A stretch of 52,140 nucleotides of DNA from Deltaproteobacteria bacterium (GTDB lineage Bacteria; Myxococcota; JACRCW01): the NCBI GenBank assembly GCA_016218805.1, contig JACRCW010000101.1, positions 1 through 52,140 of the forward strand, read 5' to 3'. Shown piece after piece: positions 26,384 to 34,872 of the stretch (positions are counted from its first letter, which is position 1; each line of letters begins with the position of its first letter). The translations under genes were made by a program, and so were the position numbers. The notes under the pieces were generated by a model. The model was not told the origin of the DNA. It made no database searches and worked only from the letters and a program-made list of their open reading frames with translations.

Positions 26384-28420
26384 TCACTCCGGCGCGGGGT
26401 CGTTCCAGATGCGGCGGTAGCGGCGCGCCTGGGTCAGCAGGTCTTCGTCATGGATCCGGACCGCGTCCACCACCTGCCCGTCCTGCACCACCGGCACCAC
26501 CCGCGGGTAGACGTGCGCGCGCATGGTGGGCAGGTCCAGCGGCTCCGCGCGCCGGCGGACCTCCTCACGCAGCACCGGGTCCAACCGCGTGCCCAGCCGG
26601 TCAAACAGCTCCGTGGCCGCCCTGTCATCCGCGGTGGACTTGTACTTCTGCAGCACGGTCAGCAGCTCCGCCACACCCGCGCGCGCCTTCTTCAGGTCCA
26701 CCACCGTGTGAAACGTCTTCCCGTCCGTCTTCACCCGCCGCACGCCCAGGTCCTTCTTTCCCGTGCCGCCGTTCACCAGGTACTCGGTGACCAAGTGGTA
26801 GCCGCGGCGGTGCGCCTCGCGCAGCTCCAGCTCCGGGTCCGTGCGCATGGCCATCAGGTCCCCGTTCAGGTAGCCCACGTAGCCCACCCGGGCGGTGGCC
26901 TCCTGCTGCCGGGCGTCCTTGAACGCGCCCACCTCCACCAGCTTGGGATCCAGCACCATGTACAGTGCCACCAGGTCTGCGCGCGTCTCCTCCAGCGCTG
27001 ACCACGTGCGGCCCGCCAGCACGCGGTCCGCGCCCTTCACCGCCGGGTCCGGTTGCCCGCTGCCGTGGCCAATGACCTCGTGCATGTACACCAGCCAGCG
27101 CCGCGCCTCGTCGGACAGCGCCAGCCCGTCCGCCCGGTCCGCGGGCGGATAGAACTCGTTGATGAGCGCGCGGCGCACCTCTTCGGAGCGCGCCAGCTCA
27201 ATGTTCAACAGCACCACGTTCTTGCTGCCGTGGTCGCGCCGCAGGTCCGAATAGTTGGGCAGGTTGTACGCCGCCGCCGACATGGGGCCGGCATCGCCGG
27301 TGGCCGTGACCACGTTGACCACGCTGGCCACCGGGACCTCCACCTTGGCGCGGCGGTACCTGCTGTCAAACGGCATCTTCCCTTCAAAGTACTGCGCGTT
27401 CTCCGCCAGCCGCCGCACCAGCGCGCTGTCCGCGCGGAAGCTGACATTGGCCTCAAAGCTCCCCACCACGCCGCGCGGGTCCAGGTAGGACTCCACAAAG
27501 CCGTTGAGGTAGTCCACCCGCGTGTCGCTCTTGAGCCAGTGCACGCTGTGCTCGCGGAACAACGCCTCGTCACCGGTGGTGTAGAAGTCCAGCAGCGCGT
27601 GCATGGACCGGCGCTGTTCTTCGGATTGCGCCAGCGGCAGTGCCTTGCGCAGCCAGTGGGACACCGCCTTGAGTTCGTCCGAATACACCCCGCCAATGCG
27701 GTAGGGCTGCATGAACAGCCTGCCGTCACGCAGGTCAAACCGGACGTTGATCTTCTCCTGCCAGTACCCCAGCAGCCCCTCAATCATCGGCTGGGTCACG
27801 CCGCGCGCGTACAGGTCCGATGCGCTGCCCGCGATCATGTCGCGGTCCTTGCCCTGCTCCACGTGCACGGCTTCAAACTCCCCGTCCAGCAGCACGGGCG
27901 ACAGCCGCGCCAGCATCTGCGCGGTGGTTTCACCCGGGAGCCGCGGGAGGTGTGCGCCCGCGCGCGCCGCGGCCTCCGTGGCATCCGCCAGGTCCTGGGG
28001 CGTCAGGCCCCAGCGTTCATGCTTGCGGTGCATGCGCAGGTCATACGGCCCGTGGTGCACCAGCGCGCGCAGCAACTCTTCGCGCACGGCGGCGGCCACC
28101 GCGGGGTCCAGCGTCTCATTGCGCTGGTCAATCTCATCCAGCAGCGTGATGACGTCCGGCGCGTACCGGTGCACCTGGCGCGTGAAGATCCGGTCCCCGG
28201 CAATGGCCGCCCGGTTGAGCAGGTACACCAGCGCGCGCTCCCGCGGCGCCAGGTCCTCAAAGCCCGGCGCATCCACGCCCACAATGAGCGTCTGCTTTCC
28301 CGGTGGCCCAATGCGCCCCAGCTCGCCGAGCATGGGCGGGTCAGCCAGCGCGGCGGCACCGGACAGGAGGATCCCCAGCAGGGTGAGCAGACCCCGCGGA
28401 GTGCGCGTTGAAGTTGTCAT
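26384..28420 (-). CDS. Exported dipeptidyl-peptidase III-like zinc peptidase (M49)
   Basis: A 678-residue protein with a signal peptide (LLTLLGILLSGAAALA). The zinc motif HEVIGHGSG has His447, catalytic Glu448 and His452, and the third ligand lies in EETRAD (Glu478), matching the HExxxH...EExRA(D/E) signature unique to family M49. The length agrees with bacterial members. M49 enzymes release dipeptides from peptide N-termini; most are cytosolic, so a signal peptide suggests periplasmic or extracellular peptide degradation, which fits a predatory or proteolytic lifestyle (inference). Downstream on the same strand is a terminator. Confidence 0.85.
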   Translation of the reverse strand: MTTSTRTPRGLLTLLGILLSGAAALADPPMLGELGRIGPPGKQTLIVGVDAPGFEDLAPRERALVYLLNRAAIAGDRIFTRQVHRYAPDVITLLDEIDQRNETLDPAVAAAVREELLRALVHHGPYDLRMHRKHERWGLTPQDLADATEAAARAGAHLPRLPGETTAQMLARLSPVLLDGEFEAVHVEQGKDRDMIAGSASDLYARGVTQPMIEGLLGYWQEKINVRFDLRDGRLFMQPYRIGGVYSDELKAVSHWLRKALPLAQSEEQRRSMHALLDFYTTGDEALFREHSVHWLKSDTRVDYLNGFVESYLDPRGVVGSFEANVSFRADSALVRRLAENAQYFEGKMPFDSRYRRAKVEVPVASVVNVVTATGDAGPMSAAAYNLPNYSDLRRDHGSKNVVLLNIELARSEEVRRALINEFYPPADRADGLALSDEARRWLVYMHEVIGHGSGQPDPAVKGADRVLAGRTWSALEETRADLVALYMVLDPKLVEVGAFKDARQQEATARVGYVGYLNGDLMAMRTDPELELREAHRRGYHLVTEYLVNGGTGKKDLGVRRVKTDGKTFHTVVDLKKARAGVAELLTVLQKYKSTADDRAATELFDRLGTRLDPVLREEVRRRAEPLDLPTMRAHVYPRVVPVVQDGQVVDAVRIHDEDLLTQARRYRRIWNDPAPE

Positions 28421-28466
28421 GTGGCTTCCCCTGGAGACGGGTACGGCCCCCCGTCAGGGCGGAGGG

Positions 28467-29666
28467 TCACTGGCTGGAGGACGTGCCCATGGAAGACGCC
28501 GTGCCCGTGGAGGACGCAGCATCCGCGGAGGAGGCGGGCGCGGCGCTGGAGGCTGCCGTGGCGCTGGACGCGGGCGAGGCGCTGGACGCAGGTGCGGCGC
28601 TGGACGCCGGTGCGGCGCTGGACGCCGGCGCGGCGCTGGAGGCGGGTGCGGCGCTGGACGCAGGCGCGGCGCTGGACGCCGGCGCGGCGGCGGAAGAGGA
28701 CTGCGGCGCCGGGCCGGACGACGACGTCAACGGCGGGTCCACCGCAAAGATCACGGTGTCCGTGGCCTGGTTGCCCAGGCGATCCACCGCGGTGAACAGC
28801 GCGGTGAACTGGCCACCGCGATTGTAGGTGTGGGTGGCGGCAAACGCGGCCTGCCCGCCCGGGTAGGCCGGGTAGACGTTGTCGGACTCGTCGCCCCAGG
28901 CCACCAGCAGCGTCATGGGCGGCTCACCGGTGGCGCGCAGCACCAGGCTGACGTCCAACGGCGCACGGCCGGTGGTGGTCGCCGCCTGGGCATCCGCGGT
29001 CACGGCGGTCACGCCGGAAATCACAATGTCCTGCGTGTGACTGGCCATGGACCCCAGCGTGTCCTGCGCCAGCAGCGTGACCGCGTAGGTGCCCGCCACG
29101 GCGTATTCATGGTGGACCACCGGGCCGGTGCGCGGCTGTGTGCCGTCACCCAGGTCCCACCGGAAGTTGAGCGCGTTCACGCCGCCCTCCGCGGTGCCAA
29201 ACAGCGTCACGGACGACCCGGGCACCGCGTCACACGGGACGGCGCTGCAAGTGCCGGCGGTGTCACAGGTGCGGCACGTGAATGCCACGTTCTTCACCGG
29301 GCTCACCACGTGCGCGGTGGTGGACGCGGAGCCTTCGCCGCCGCGGCTGGTGGTGGCCTCCACGCGGACCTCAAAGTTCCCCGGCTCCAGGAACGTGTGG
29401 CCCAGCGAAAAGCGGCCGTCACCGCCCACATCCAGGTCCTGTTCCGCCGTCCCGTCTCCAAAGCTGACCTTGGCGGACAAGGACCCGCCCGTGGCGGAGG
29501 GCACGTGCACGCGGCCGACAAGCATGGCGGTGGCAGGGGCGTACGGCTCGTTGATCTCCACACGCAGGTCCTGGAACTCGACGGTGCGGTCGGTGCAGCC
29601 GGCGGCGGCGAGCACGGCGGTGGCGAACAGCGGGAGTAGGCGGGTGCTTCGGAGCGTCATGACCAT
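28467..29666 (-). CDS. PKD-domain lipoprotein with Ser/Ala-repeat tail
   Basis: A 399-residue protein. The N-terminus (STRLLPLFATAVLAAAGC) is a lipoprotein signal; ATG at 29666 or 29660 could start it. The mature part has at least three Ig-like PKD modules with the family pattern (VSFGDGTAEQ, FRWDLGDGTQP, VAWGDESDN; Tyr/His before an A-G-x-Y/F strand), plus a Cys pair (CRTCDTAGTCSAVPC). The last 80 residues are low-complexity PASSAA repeats, probably an extended or glycosylated stalk. PKD modules mediate surface protein or carbohydrate contacts. Divergent from the enoyl-ACP reductase gene. Confidence 0.8.
   Translation of the reverse strand: MVMTLRSTRLLPLFATAVLAAAGCTDRTVEFQDLRVEINEPYAPATAMLVGRVHVPSATGGSLSAKVSFGDGTAEQDLDVGGDGRFSLGHTFLEPGNFEVRVEATTSRGGEGSASTTAHVVSPVKNVAFTCRTCDTAGTCSAVPCDAVPGSSVTLFGTAEGGVNALNFRWDLGDGTQPRTGPVVHHEYAVAGTYAVTLLAQDTLGSMASHTQDIVISGVTAVTADAQAATTTGRAPLDVSLVLRATGEPPMTLLVAWGDESDNVYPAYPGGQAAFAATHTYNRGGQFTALFTAVDRLGNQATDTVIFAVDPPLTSSSGPAPQSSSAAAPASSAAPASSAAPASSAAPASSAAPASSAAPASSASPASSATAASSAAPASSADAASSTGTASSMGTSSSQ
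28543..28686 (-). repeat. Eight 18-bp repeats encoding PASSAA units
   Basis: GCGCTGGA recurs with an exact 18-base period from 28543 to 28669 on the plus strand, giving eight in-frame hexapeptide units of the Ser/Ala/Pro tail. Copies diverge mainly at one or two bases. A candidate for slippage-driven length variation. Confidence 0.85.
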
Positions 29667-29773
29667 TCCTCGTGAGATGAGCCGGGCCGCGTGGGGGGGG
29701 CGGCGCGGGGCTGCGGCCTATAGCAGAAGTGGGCCGGGAGAAAAGGGGACGCGCCGCGGGAGCGTGCGCAGGG

Positions 29774-29801
29774 TTGACCCAGCAACGCGCTCTGCTAGGT
29801 A
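29774..29801 (+). promoter_or_regulatory. Probable sigma-70-type promoter for the enoyl-ACP reductase gene
   Basis: TTGACC (29774-29779), 16-base spacer, TAGGTA (29796-29801). Transcription would start near 29808, leaving a leader of about 45 bases that ends in a GAGGAAA ribosome-binding site before ATG 29852. Confidence 0.5.
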
Positions 29802-29851
29802 CGCGCGCCCGCCGGGGTGGGGACCCCGGCTGGCAACTGCGAGGAAAGCAC

Positions 29852-30724
29852 ATGGTGGCGATTGATCTGACGGGCAAGCATGCCCTGGTGACGGGCGTTG
29901 CGGATGACGTGGGCTTTGGCTGGCACATTGCCAAGGCGCTCAAGGCGGCGGGGGCCAAGGTGTACCTGGCCAGTCACCCGCGCACGGTGGCCATGGTGGA
30001 GCGCATCCTCAAGCGCGCCACCAGCCTGGAGGGGCGCCTGCTCCCCTACGGCACCCCCGGCGAGTTCCTGCCGGACGCCATCTGGCCGTGCGACGTGGAG
30101 TTTGACACCGAGGAGGACATCCTCCCCGAGCGCCGGCTGGTGAAGGGCTATGACGGGGACGTGTCCATTGCCGGGTGCATGAAGCGCGTGAAGGAGACCG
30201 CGGGCGGGTTGGACATTGTCATTCACTCGGTGGCGTTCTCGCCGGAAATCCAGAACGGCCACCTGGACACGTCCCGCAAGGCGTACCTGCAGGCCATGAG
30301 CATCAGTTCGTATTCGCTGGTGGCGCTGGTGCGGGCGGCCATGCCGTTGATGGAGGGCCGCCACGGCGCGGTGGTGGGGCTGTCCTACCTGGGCGGCGAA
30401 CGCGTCATGCCGTTCTACGGCGGCGGCATGGCGGCGGCCAAGGCGGCGCTGCAGCAGGATGCGCGGGTGGCGGCGTTCTTTGCCGGGCAGCAGGGGCACC
30501 GCGTCAACATTGTCAGCGCCGGGCCGTACGCGTCCCGCGCGGCCAGCTCCATTGGGGCCATTGATGCGGCCGTCCAACACGTGGCGGAGCACAGCCCGCT
30601 CAAGCAGCCCATCACCGCGCAGGACGTGGCGGACACCACGCTGTTCCTGTGCTCGCCCCTGTCCCGGGCCATCACCGGCGAGGTCATCCACGTGGACATG
30701 GGCTACCACGCCATGGCCGTCTGA
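29852..30724 (+). CDS. fabI: Enoyl-[acyl-carrier-protein] reductase, plant/chlamydia-type
   Basis: A 290-residue SDR enzyme; ATG 29852 has a GAGGAAA ribosome-binding site, so the longer frame from 29729 is rejected. The NAD-binding start is GKHALVTGVADDVGFGWHIA. The catalytic region is LGGERVMPFYGGGMAAAKAAL, with Tyr and Lys spaced as in plant enzymes rather than as in E. coli FabI. An insertion of about 30 residues (around VEFDTEEDILPERRLVKGYD) also matches chloroplast, apicomplexan and chlamydial enzymes. It catalyses the last reduction of each fatty-acid elongation cycle using NADH. Apparently monocistronic with its own promoter. Confidence 0.9.
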   Translation: MVAIDLTGKHALVTGVADDVGFGWHIAKALKAAGAKVYLASHPRTVAMVERILKRATSLEGRLLPYGTPGEFLPDAIWPCDVEFDTEEDILPERRLVKGYDGDVSIAGCMKRVKETAGGLDIVIHSVAFSPEIQNGHLDTSRKAYLQAMSISSYSLVALVRAAMPLMEGRHGAVVGLSYLGGERVMPFYGGGMAAAKAALQQDARVAAFFAGQQGHRVNIVSAGPYASRAASSIGAIDAAVQHVAEHSPLKQPITAQDVADTTLFLCSPLSRAITGEVIHVDMGYHAMAV

Positions 30725-30771
30725 CCGCCCACCCCGGCACACCCCCCGGGGCCGCCGGGGCCACGGGCGGC

Positions 30772-30802
30772 TTGACCGCAAGGGTGCCGCGCCCGCTAGG
30801 AT
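30772..30802 (+). promoter_or_regulatory. Possible promoter of the TolQ/TolR operon
   Basis: TTGACC (30772-30777) and TAGGAT (30797-30802) with a 19-base spacer, longer than ideal. The hexamers resemble those of the upstream reductase promoter. A GCCGCC/GGCGGC hairpin (30751-30771) just before it could end the reductase transcript. Confidence 0.4.
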
Positions 30803-30856
30803 GCCGCCCCACGCGTGCGCGCGGACGCGGTACTCAACACGGGGTCTTGGAACGAC

Positions 30857-31564
30857 ATGGGCAACCACAGCATCGTCCAAATCTTCGAAGAGGGCGGCTT
30901 CTTCATGTACGTCACGCTGCTGTCCAGCGTGGTCGCCGTCGCCTTCATGATCGAACGCGCCGTCACGCTGCTGTGGGCCTTCCGCATCAAGCCCGCGCCC
31001 CTCAAGCAGGCCATCAAGGAGGCCATTGCGGAGTTCAACATCAGCCGCGCCCTGCAGGTGTGCGCCCTCAATCCGGAGCACCCGCTGTTCATTGTGATCA
31101 AGGCGGGCCTGATGAAGGCCAACCGCGGCGAAAAGGAAGTGCTGCGCGCCATGGAGGAGGCCACCCTGGAGGTGAGCCCCCGCATCACGCGCCTCACCAA
31201 CTACCTGAACATGCTGGGCAACATGGGCACGCTGCTGGGGCTGCTGGGGACGGTGTTCGGGATGATCCGCGCGTTTGGGGGCCTGGGCACCGCGGACGCT
31301 TCCGCCAAGCAGGAGATCCTGGCCAAGGGCATTGCCGAGGCCATGTACAACACGGGGTTTGGGCTCATTGTGGCCATTCCGTGCACCCTGGCCGGCGTGT
31401 TCTTCACCAACCGGCAAGAGCGTCTCATCCAGATCATTGACGAGTTCACCATTGCCGTGACCACCAGCCTGGCCGCCGCGAACAAGGACCAGGCGGCCAA
31501 GGCGGCTCAGGCCGGCGGGGCCCCCGCGGGGCGCGCACCCACCGGCCAGGCCCCGCGCGCCTGA
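30857..31564 (+). CDS. MotA/TolQ/ExbB-family proton-channel protein
   Basis: A 235-residue inner-membrane protein with three membrane helices: residues of about 17-38, then LNMLGNMGTLLGLLGTVFGMI and AMYNTGFGLIVAIPCTLAGVFF. The conserved Gly/Thr-rich channel motif is intact. It has a Pro/Ala-rich C-terminal tail. The start is ATG 30857; an upstream GTG at 30815 is less likely. It is the first gene of an operon with two TolR/ExbD-like genes, the composition of the myxobacterial gliding motor AglR-AglQ-AglS and of related Tol/Exb energy transducers. Which paralogue this is cannot be told by eye. Confidence 0.88.
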   Translation: MGNHSIVQIFEEGGFFMYVTLLSSVVAVAFMIERAVTLLWAFRIKPAPLKQAIKEAIAEFNISRALQVCALNPEHPLFIVIKAGLMKANRGEKEVLRAMEEATLEVSPRITRLTNYLNMLGNMGTLLGLLGTVFGMIRAFGGLGTADASAKQEILAKGIAEAMYNTGFGLIVAIPCTLAGVFFTNRQERLIQIIDEFTIAVTTSLAAANKDQAAKAAQAGGAPAGRAPTGQAPRA

Positions 31565-31593
31565 ACGCCACCTGAGGAAAGCGGGGTGCCCCG

Positions 31594-32091
31594 ATGAAGC
31601 GAAGACCGGCCAGCACCGACCAGCCGCTCAACGTCACGCCGCTCATTGACATCCTGAGCAACATTGTCTTCTTCCTGATGCTGTCCATTTCCTTTGTGCA
31701 CCTGCGGATGGTCAGCGCGTCCATCACGCAGGCTTCGGACAGCAATGACCTGGACACGGAGACCGCGCTCACCGTCACCGTGATGATGGGGGACTACGGT
31801 TACCGCGCCAACGCGCGGGACCCGCAGAAGAAGCCCACCGAGGGCGGCGAAGAAAAGAAGGACTTCCCCAAGGTGGGTGACAAGTGGGACAACGACGGCC
31901 TGGCCGCGTGGTTGCGCGGCATCAAGCTGCGCGCCCCCAAGTCTGACAGCGTCATCATCACCCCGGAACCCAGTGTGCCGCTGTCCCGCGTGGTGGATGC
32001 CATGGACCATTGCCGCGAAGCGCCCGTGCAGGGCGGCGGCGGCATGATGCCCACCTTTCCCAAGGTGGTGCTTTCCTCGCTTGTGAAGTGA
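31594..32091 (+). CDS. TolR/ExbD-like protein 1
   Basis: A 165-residue protein with a single N-terminal membrane helix. The conserved Asp19 in VTPLIDILSNIVFFLM is the proton-carrying residue of this family. The periplasmic part includes a charged Lys/Glu segment and ends with a domain that would bind partners or peptidoglycan. Starts 29 bases after the channel gene. Probable stator subunit using proton motive force. Confidence 0.85.
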   Translation: MKRRPASTDQPLNVTPLIDILSNIVFFLMLSISFVHLRMVSASITQASDSNDLDTETALTVTVMMGDYGYRANARDPQKKPTEGGEEKKDFPKVGDKWDNDGLAAWLRGIKLRAPKSDSVIITPEPSVPLSRVVDAMDHCREAPVQGGGGMMPTFPKVVLSSLVK

Positions 32092-32103
32092 CGGAGAGAT
32101 GCG

Positions 32104-32604
32104 ATGGAAGGCGGCATCCGCAAGAAGCGCCACAAGAAGCACCACACCGAGGAATTGAACATCATTCCGCTCATTGACATCACGGCGAACCTGCTGTTCT
32201 TCCTGATGGTGGGCATGGACCTCAAGGAGAAGGCGGAGGCCGGGGAAAAGGTGGAGCTGCCGGTGTCCTCCAGCAAGAGCCAGGAGGAGGTCTCCATGGT
32301 CCGGGTGGCCGTGACCAAGGAGGAACTGCTGCTGGAGGGCGTGAAACAGGCGTCCCTGGAAGGCGGCAAGATTGCCAGGTCAGACATCAACAAGGACGGG
32401 TTTCTGGGCAAGCTGCGCGCGGAGTTGGAGAAGAAGCGCAAGGCCATTGAGGCCAGCGGGCTGGACATGACGCTGGAGAAGAACAAGCCGGTGGTGTTCA
32501 TGCTGGCGGACCGGTCGCTCGAATACGACACGGTGGAGCTGGTGATGCGGACGGCGGGCAGCGCGGGCTTCCCGCGGTTCCGTTTTGGCGTGCTGTCCAA
32601 GTAG
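32104..32604 (+). CDS. TolR/ExbD-like protein 2
   Basis: A 166-residue protein with a Lys/His-rich cytoplasmic N-terminus (RKKRHKKHH), the key Asp25 in IIPLIDITANLLFFLM, and a periplasmic domain ending FRFGVLSK. It differs clearly from the first TolR-like protein, so the two probably form a heteromeric stator. The gap to the preceding gene is 12 bases, indicating one transcript. Confidence 0.85.
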   Translation: MEGGIRKKRHKKHHTEELNIIPLIDITANLLFFLMVGMDLKEKAEAGEKVELPVSSSKSQEEVSMVRVAVTKEELLLEGVKQASLEGGKIARSDINKDGFLGKLRAELEKKRKAIEASGLDMTLEKNKPVVFMLADRSLEYDTVELVMRTAGSAGFPRFRFGVLSK

Positions 32605-32645
32605 GCCGGTTGTCCACCGGTGTGCGCGGTGCCAGTGTTCCCGGC

Positions 32646-33212
32646 ATGGTGAGTGTTCGCCCCCTGCCGCGGGTCCCGTACACATACGAGGCGTACCGCC
32701 TCATCCCCCACGACGGGCGCCGCTGGGAGCTCATTGACGGAGACCTGTACGTGAACCCCGCCCCCACGCCCTGGCACCAGGTGGTGTCGCGCCGCCTGCA
32801 GCACACGCTGATGGACCAGTTGGAGGAGCCGGGCATTGCCTGGGTGTTTGACGCACCCGTGGACGTGATCCTGGACCCTACCAACACCGTGGAGCCGGAC
32901 CTGGTCCTGGTGCGCTGCACCCGCCGGGAGTCCATCACCGGCCGCGGCATTGAGGCACCGCCGGACGTGGTGGTGGAGATCCTGTCGCCGTCCAACCGCG
33001 CGCATGACCAGGTGCTCAAGCGCCTGACGTACGCGCGGTTCAACATCCCGGAGTACTGGGTGGTGGACCCGGAGGTGGGCTCGGTGGAGGTGCTGCGGCT
33101 GGTGGACGGGCAGTACCAGCAAGGCGCCCGGTTTGACCGCGCCGGCGTCCTGCAGTCCGCGGAGTTCCCGCAGGTGCGCGTGCCCCTCCCCGCCGTGTTC
33201 AAGCCGCTGTGA
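32646..33212 (+). CDS. Uma2 family (DUF820) restriction-endonuclease-like protein
   Basis: A 188-residue protein, ATG 32646 chosen because the family fold starts with a Tyr-rich segment soon after (YTYEAYRLIPHDGRRWELIDGD, split at the first Arg pair). It has PVDVILDPTNTVEPDLVLV, PDVVVEILSPSNRAHDQVLK and YARFNIPEYWVVDPE, the classical Uma2 pattern with Asp, Glu and Lys in place. It lies inside the tolQ-nadC run but has no evident link to its neighbours; such genes insert frequently. Divergent sequence from the Uma2 gene at 18559. Confidence 0.9.
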   Translation: MVSVRPLPRVPYTYEAYRLIPHDGRRWELIDGDLYVNPAPTPWHQVVSRRLQHTLMDQLEEPGIAWVFDAPVDVILDPTNTVEPDLVLVRCTRRESITGRGIEAPPDVVVEILSPSNRAHDQVLKRLTYARFNIPEYWVVDPEVGSVEVLRLVDGQYQQGARFDRAGVLQSAEFPQVRVPLPAVFKPL

Positions 33213-33267
33213 CGCGCCCGTCCCATCCCTGCTAAGAGCCCGCCCGCCAAAAGACGCGGAGGACGGC

Positions 33268-34137
33268 ATGCTGGAGGAGACCGAGGCGGTGCAGGCCCTG
33301 TTGGATCTCGCGTTCCGCGAGGACGTGGGACCCGGTGACATCACCACCGACGCCGTGGTGCCGGAGGACGCGCGCGCCACCGCGCGGCTGGTGGCCAAGA
33401 CGCAACCCGCGCTGGTGCTGTACGGGCTCAAGGTCTTTGCCGAAGTCTTCCGCCGCCAGGATGACACCGTGTGGGTGGAGCTGCTGGCCAAGGACGGGGA
33501 CCTGGTCCCGGCCGGCACCGTGGTGGCCAACATCAACGGCCCCGCGCGCTCCATGCTCACCGCTGAACGCCTGGCCCTCAACCTGCTCATGCGCCTGTCC
33601 GGCGTGGCCACCTCCACCCGCGCCATGAAGATGGTCCTCAAGGACCACCCCACTGTGAAGCTGCTGGATACGCGCAAGACCACGCCGGGTCTGCGCGCGC
33701 TGGAGCGGGCCGCGGTGCGCGCCGGCGGCGGGACCAACCACCGCTACGGCCTGGCGGACGGCGTGCTCATCAAGGACAACCACGTGGCCGTGGCCGGCGG
33801 CGTGAAGAACGCCATTCAGCGCGCGCGCGCCCACGTGCACCACCTGATCCGCATTGAATGCGAAGTGTCCGACCTCCCCGGCGTGAAGGACGCGCTGGAG
33901 GCCGGCGCTGACGCCATCCTGCTGGACAACATGGACGCCGCCGCCATGCGTGAGGCGGTCGTGCTGGTGCGCGGGCAGCCCCGCCCGGTGTTTGTGGAGG
34001 CGTCCGGGAACATGACCATGAAGCGCCTGGTGGAGGTGGCGTCCACCGGCGTGGACGGGATCTCCGTGGGGGCCATCACGCATTCGGCGCCCGCGGTGGA
34101 CTTCAGCCTGGAGTTCACGCCCGCGCCGGCCACCTGA
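33268..34137 (+). CDS. nadC: Nicotinate-nucleotide pyrophosphorylase (quinolinate phosphoribosyltransferase)
   Basis: A 289-residue enzyme starting at ATG 33268 after a GGAGGA ribosome-binding site. Signature segments include FREDVGPGDITT, LLMRLSGVAT, DTRKTTPGLRALER and HRYGLADGVLIKDNH, and the barrel residues ECEV, LLDNMD and EASGN that bind PRPP and quinolinate. Catalyses quinolinate + PRPP to nicotinate mononucleotide in de novo NAD synthesis. nadA and nadB are not in the window. One base separates it from the following transglutaminase-like gene. Confidence 0.95.
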   Translation: MLEETEAVQALLDLAFREDVGPGDITTDAVVPEDARATARLVAKTQPALVLYGLKVFAEVFRRQDDTVWVELLAKDGDLVPAGTVVANINGPARSMLTAERLALNLLMRLSGVATSTRAMKMVLKDHPTVKLLDTRKTTPGLRALERAAVRAGGGTNHRYGLADGVLIKDNHVAVAGGVKNAIQRARAHVHHLIRIECEVSDLPGVKDALEAGADAILLDNMDAAAMREAVVLVRGQPRPVFVEASGNMTMKRLVEVASTGVDGISVGAITHSAPAVDFSLEFTPAPAT

Positions 34138-34138
34138 G

Positions 34139-34753
34139 ATGGAGGACGCGTTCACCCGCGCCGAATCCCGCGCCCTGGACCGCCTGTCCACCGTGCACGC
34201 CATCCAGGCCTTCCTGGACCGCACGCCGTACTCCGTGGAGAAGGTCTACCGCTGCCCGCGCAGCGTGCTGCGGGACCGGCGGGCGCACTGCTTTGACGGG
34301 GCCGTGCTGGCGGCCGCCGCGCTGGAGCGCCTGGGGCTCCCGCCGCTCATCCTGGACATGCGCAGCGCCCGGGACGACGACCACGTCCTGTGCGTGTACC
34401 GCGTGCGCGGCGCGTGGGGCGCCGTGGCCAAGAGCAACTTTGTGGGACTGCGCGGGCGGGAGCCGGTCTACCGCTCCCTGCGCGAGCTGGTGATGAGCTA
34501 CTTTGACCACTACTTCAACATGGAGCGTCAACGCTCTTTGCGCAGCTTCTCCCGCCCGTTGGACCTGGCCAGGGTCCGCCTGCCGTGGCGCACCACCGAC
34601 CGGCCCATGGCCCGCATTGCGGCGCGGCTGGACCGCATGCCGCACACCCCCGTCCTCACGCCCGCGCAGCTGCGCGCACTTCGCCCCGTGGACCGCCGCA
34701 CCTTCCGCGCACACCAGCTGGGGACGGACCTGCGCGGCGTGTATTGGCCCTGA
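34139..34753 (+). CDS. Transglutaminase-like cysteine protein
   Basis: A 204-residue protein starting one base after nadC. The papain/transglutaminase triad pattern is visible: Cys51 in AHCFDGAVLAAA, His82 in DDDHVLCVYRV, and a polar residue in the following strand region (WGAVAKSNFVGLRGREPVY). No signal peptide is present, so it is cytoplasmic. The bacterial transglutaminase-like superfamily includes peptidases and amidases; substrate is unknown. Tight linkage to nadC suggests cotranscription, not necessarily a shared pathway. Confidence 0.65.
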   Translation: MEDAFTRAESRALDRLSTVHAIQAFLDRTPYSVEKVYRCPRSVLRDRRAHCFDGAVLAAAALERLGLPPLILDMRSARDDDHVLCVYRVRGAWGAVAKSNFVGLRGREPVYRSLRELVMSYFDHYFNMERQRSLRSFSRPLDLARVRLPWRTTDRPMARIAARLDRMPHTPVLTPAQLRALRPVDRRTFRAHQLGTDLRGVYWP

Positions 34754-34759
34754 AGGAAC

Positions 34760-34814
34760 CGCATCCAGGCGGGGCCTGGTGGTGGCCGGGCCGGAGGCGG
34801 CCCGGCTGCCGGGA
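34760..34814 (+). pseudogene. Relic fragment of purD
   Basis: About 55 bases match an internal part of the complete purD gene further right. CGCATCCAGGCGG at 34760-34772 equals 36587-36599; a 29-base identical run at 34775-34803 equals 36601-36629; and GGCTGC-x-GGGA follows in both. The fragment has one extra base at 34773-34774 and lacks one at 34804, so it is not translated in the purD frame throughout. It sits immediately after the transglutaminase-like gene. Confidence 0.8.
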
Positions 34815-34872
34815 GCCCAGGGCACGGTGTGCTTGATCGCCGGTCGTCGCGTGTCGTCGTGCGGTGGGGGAT

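Noticed and set aside
28408..28827. Plus-strand ORF rich in Ala/Asp/Gly over the PASSAA repeats
   Set aside because: It is the antisense reading of the 18-bp repeat tract in the PKD lipoprotein gene.
29729..29851. N-terminal extension of the enoyl-ACP reductase
   Set aside because: The extension contains the predicted promoter and lacks similarity to reductases. ATG 29852 has a good ribosome-binding site directly before the NAD-binding motif.
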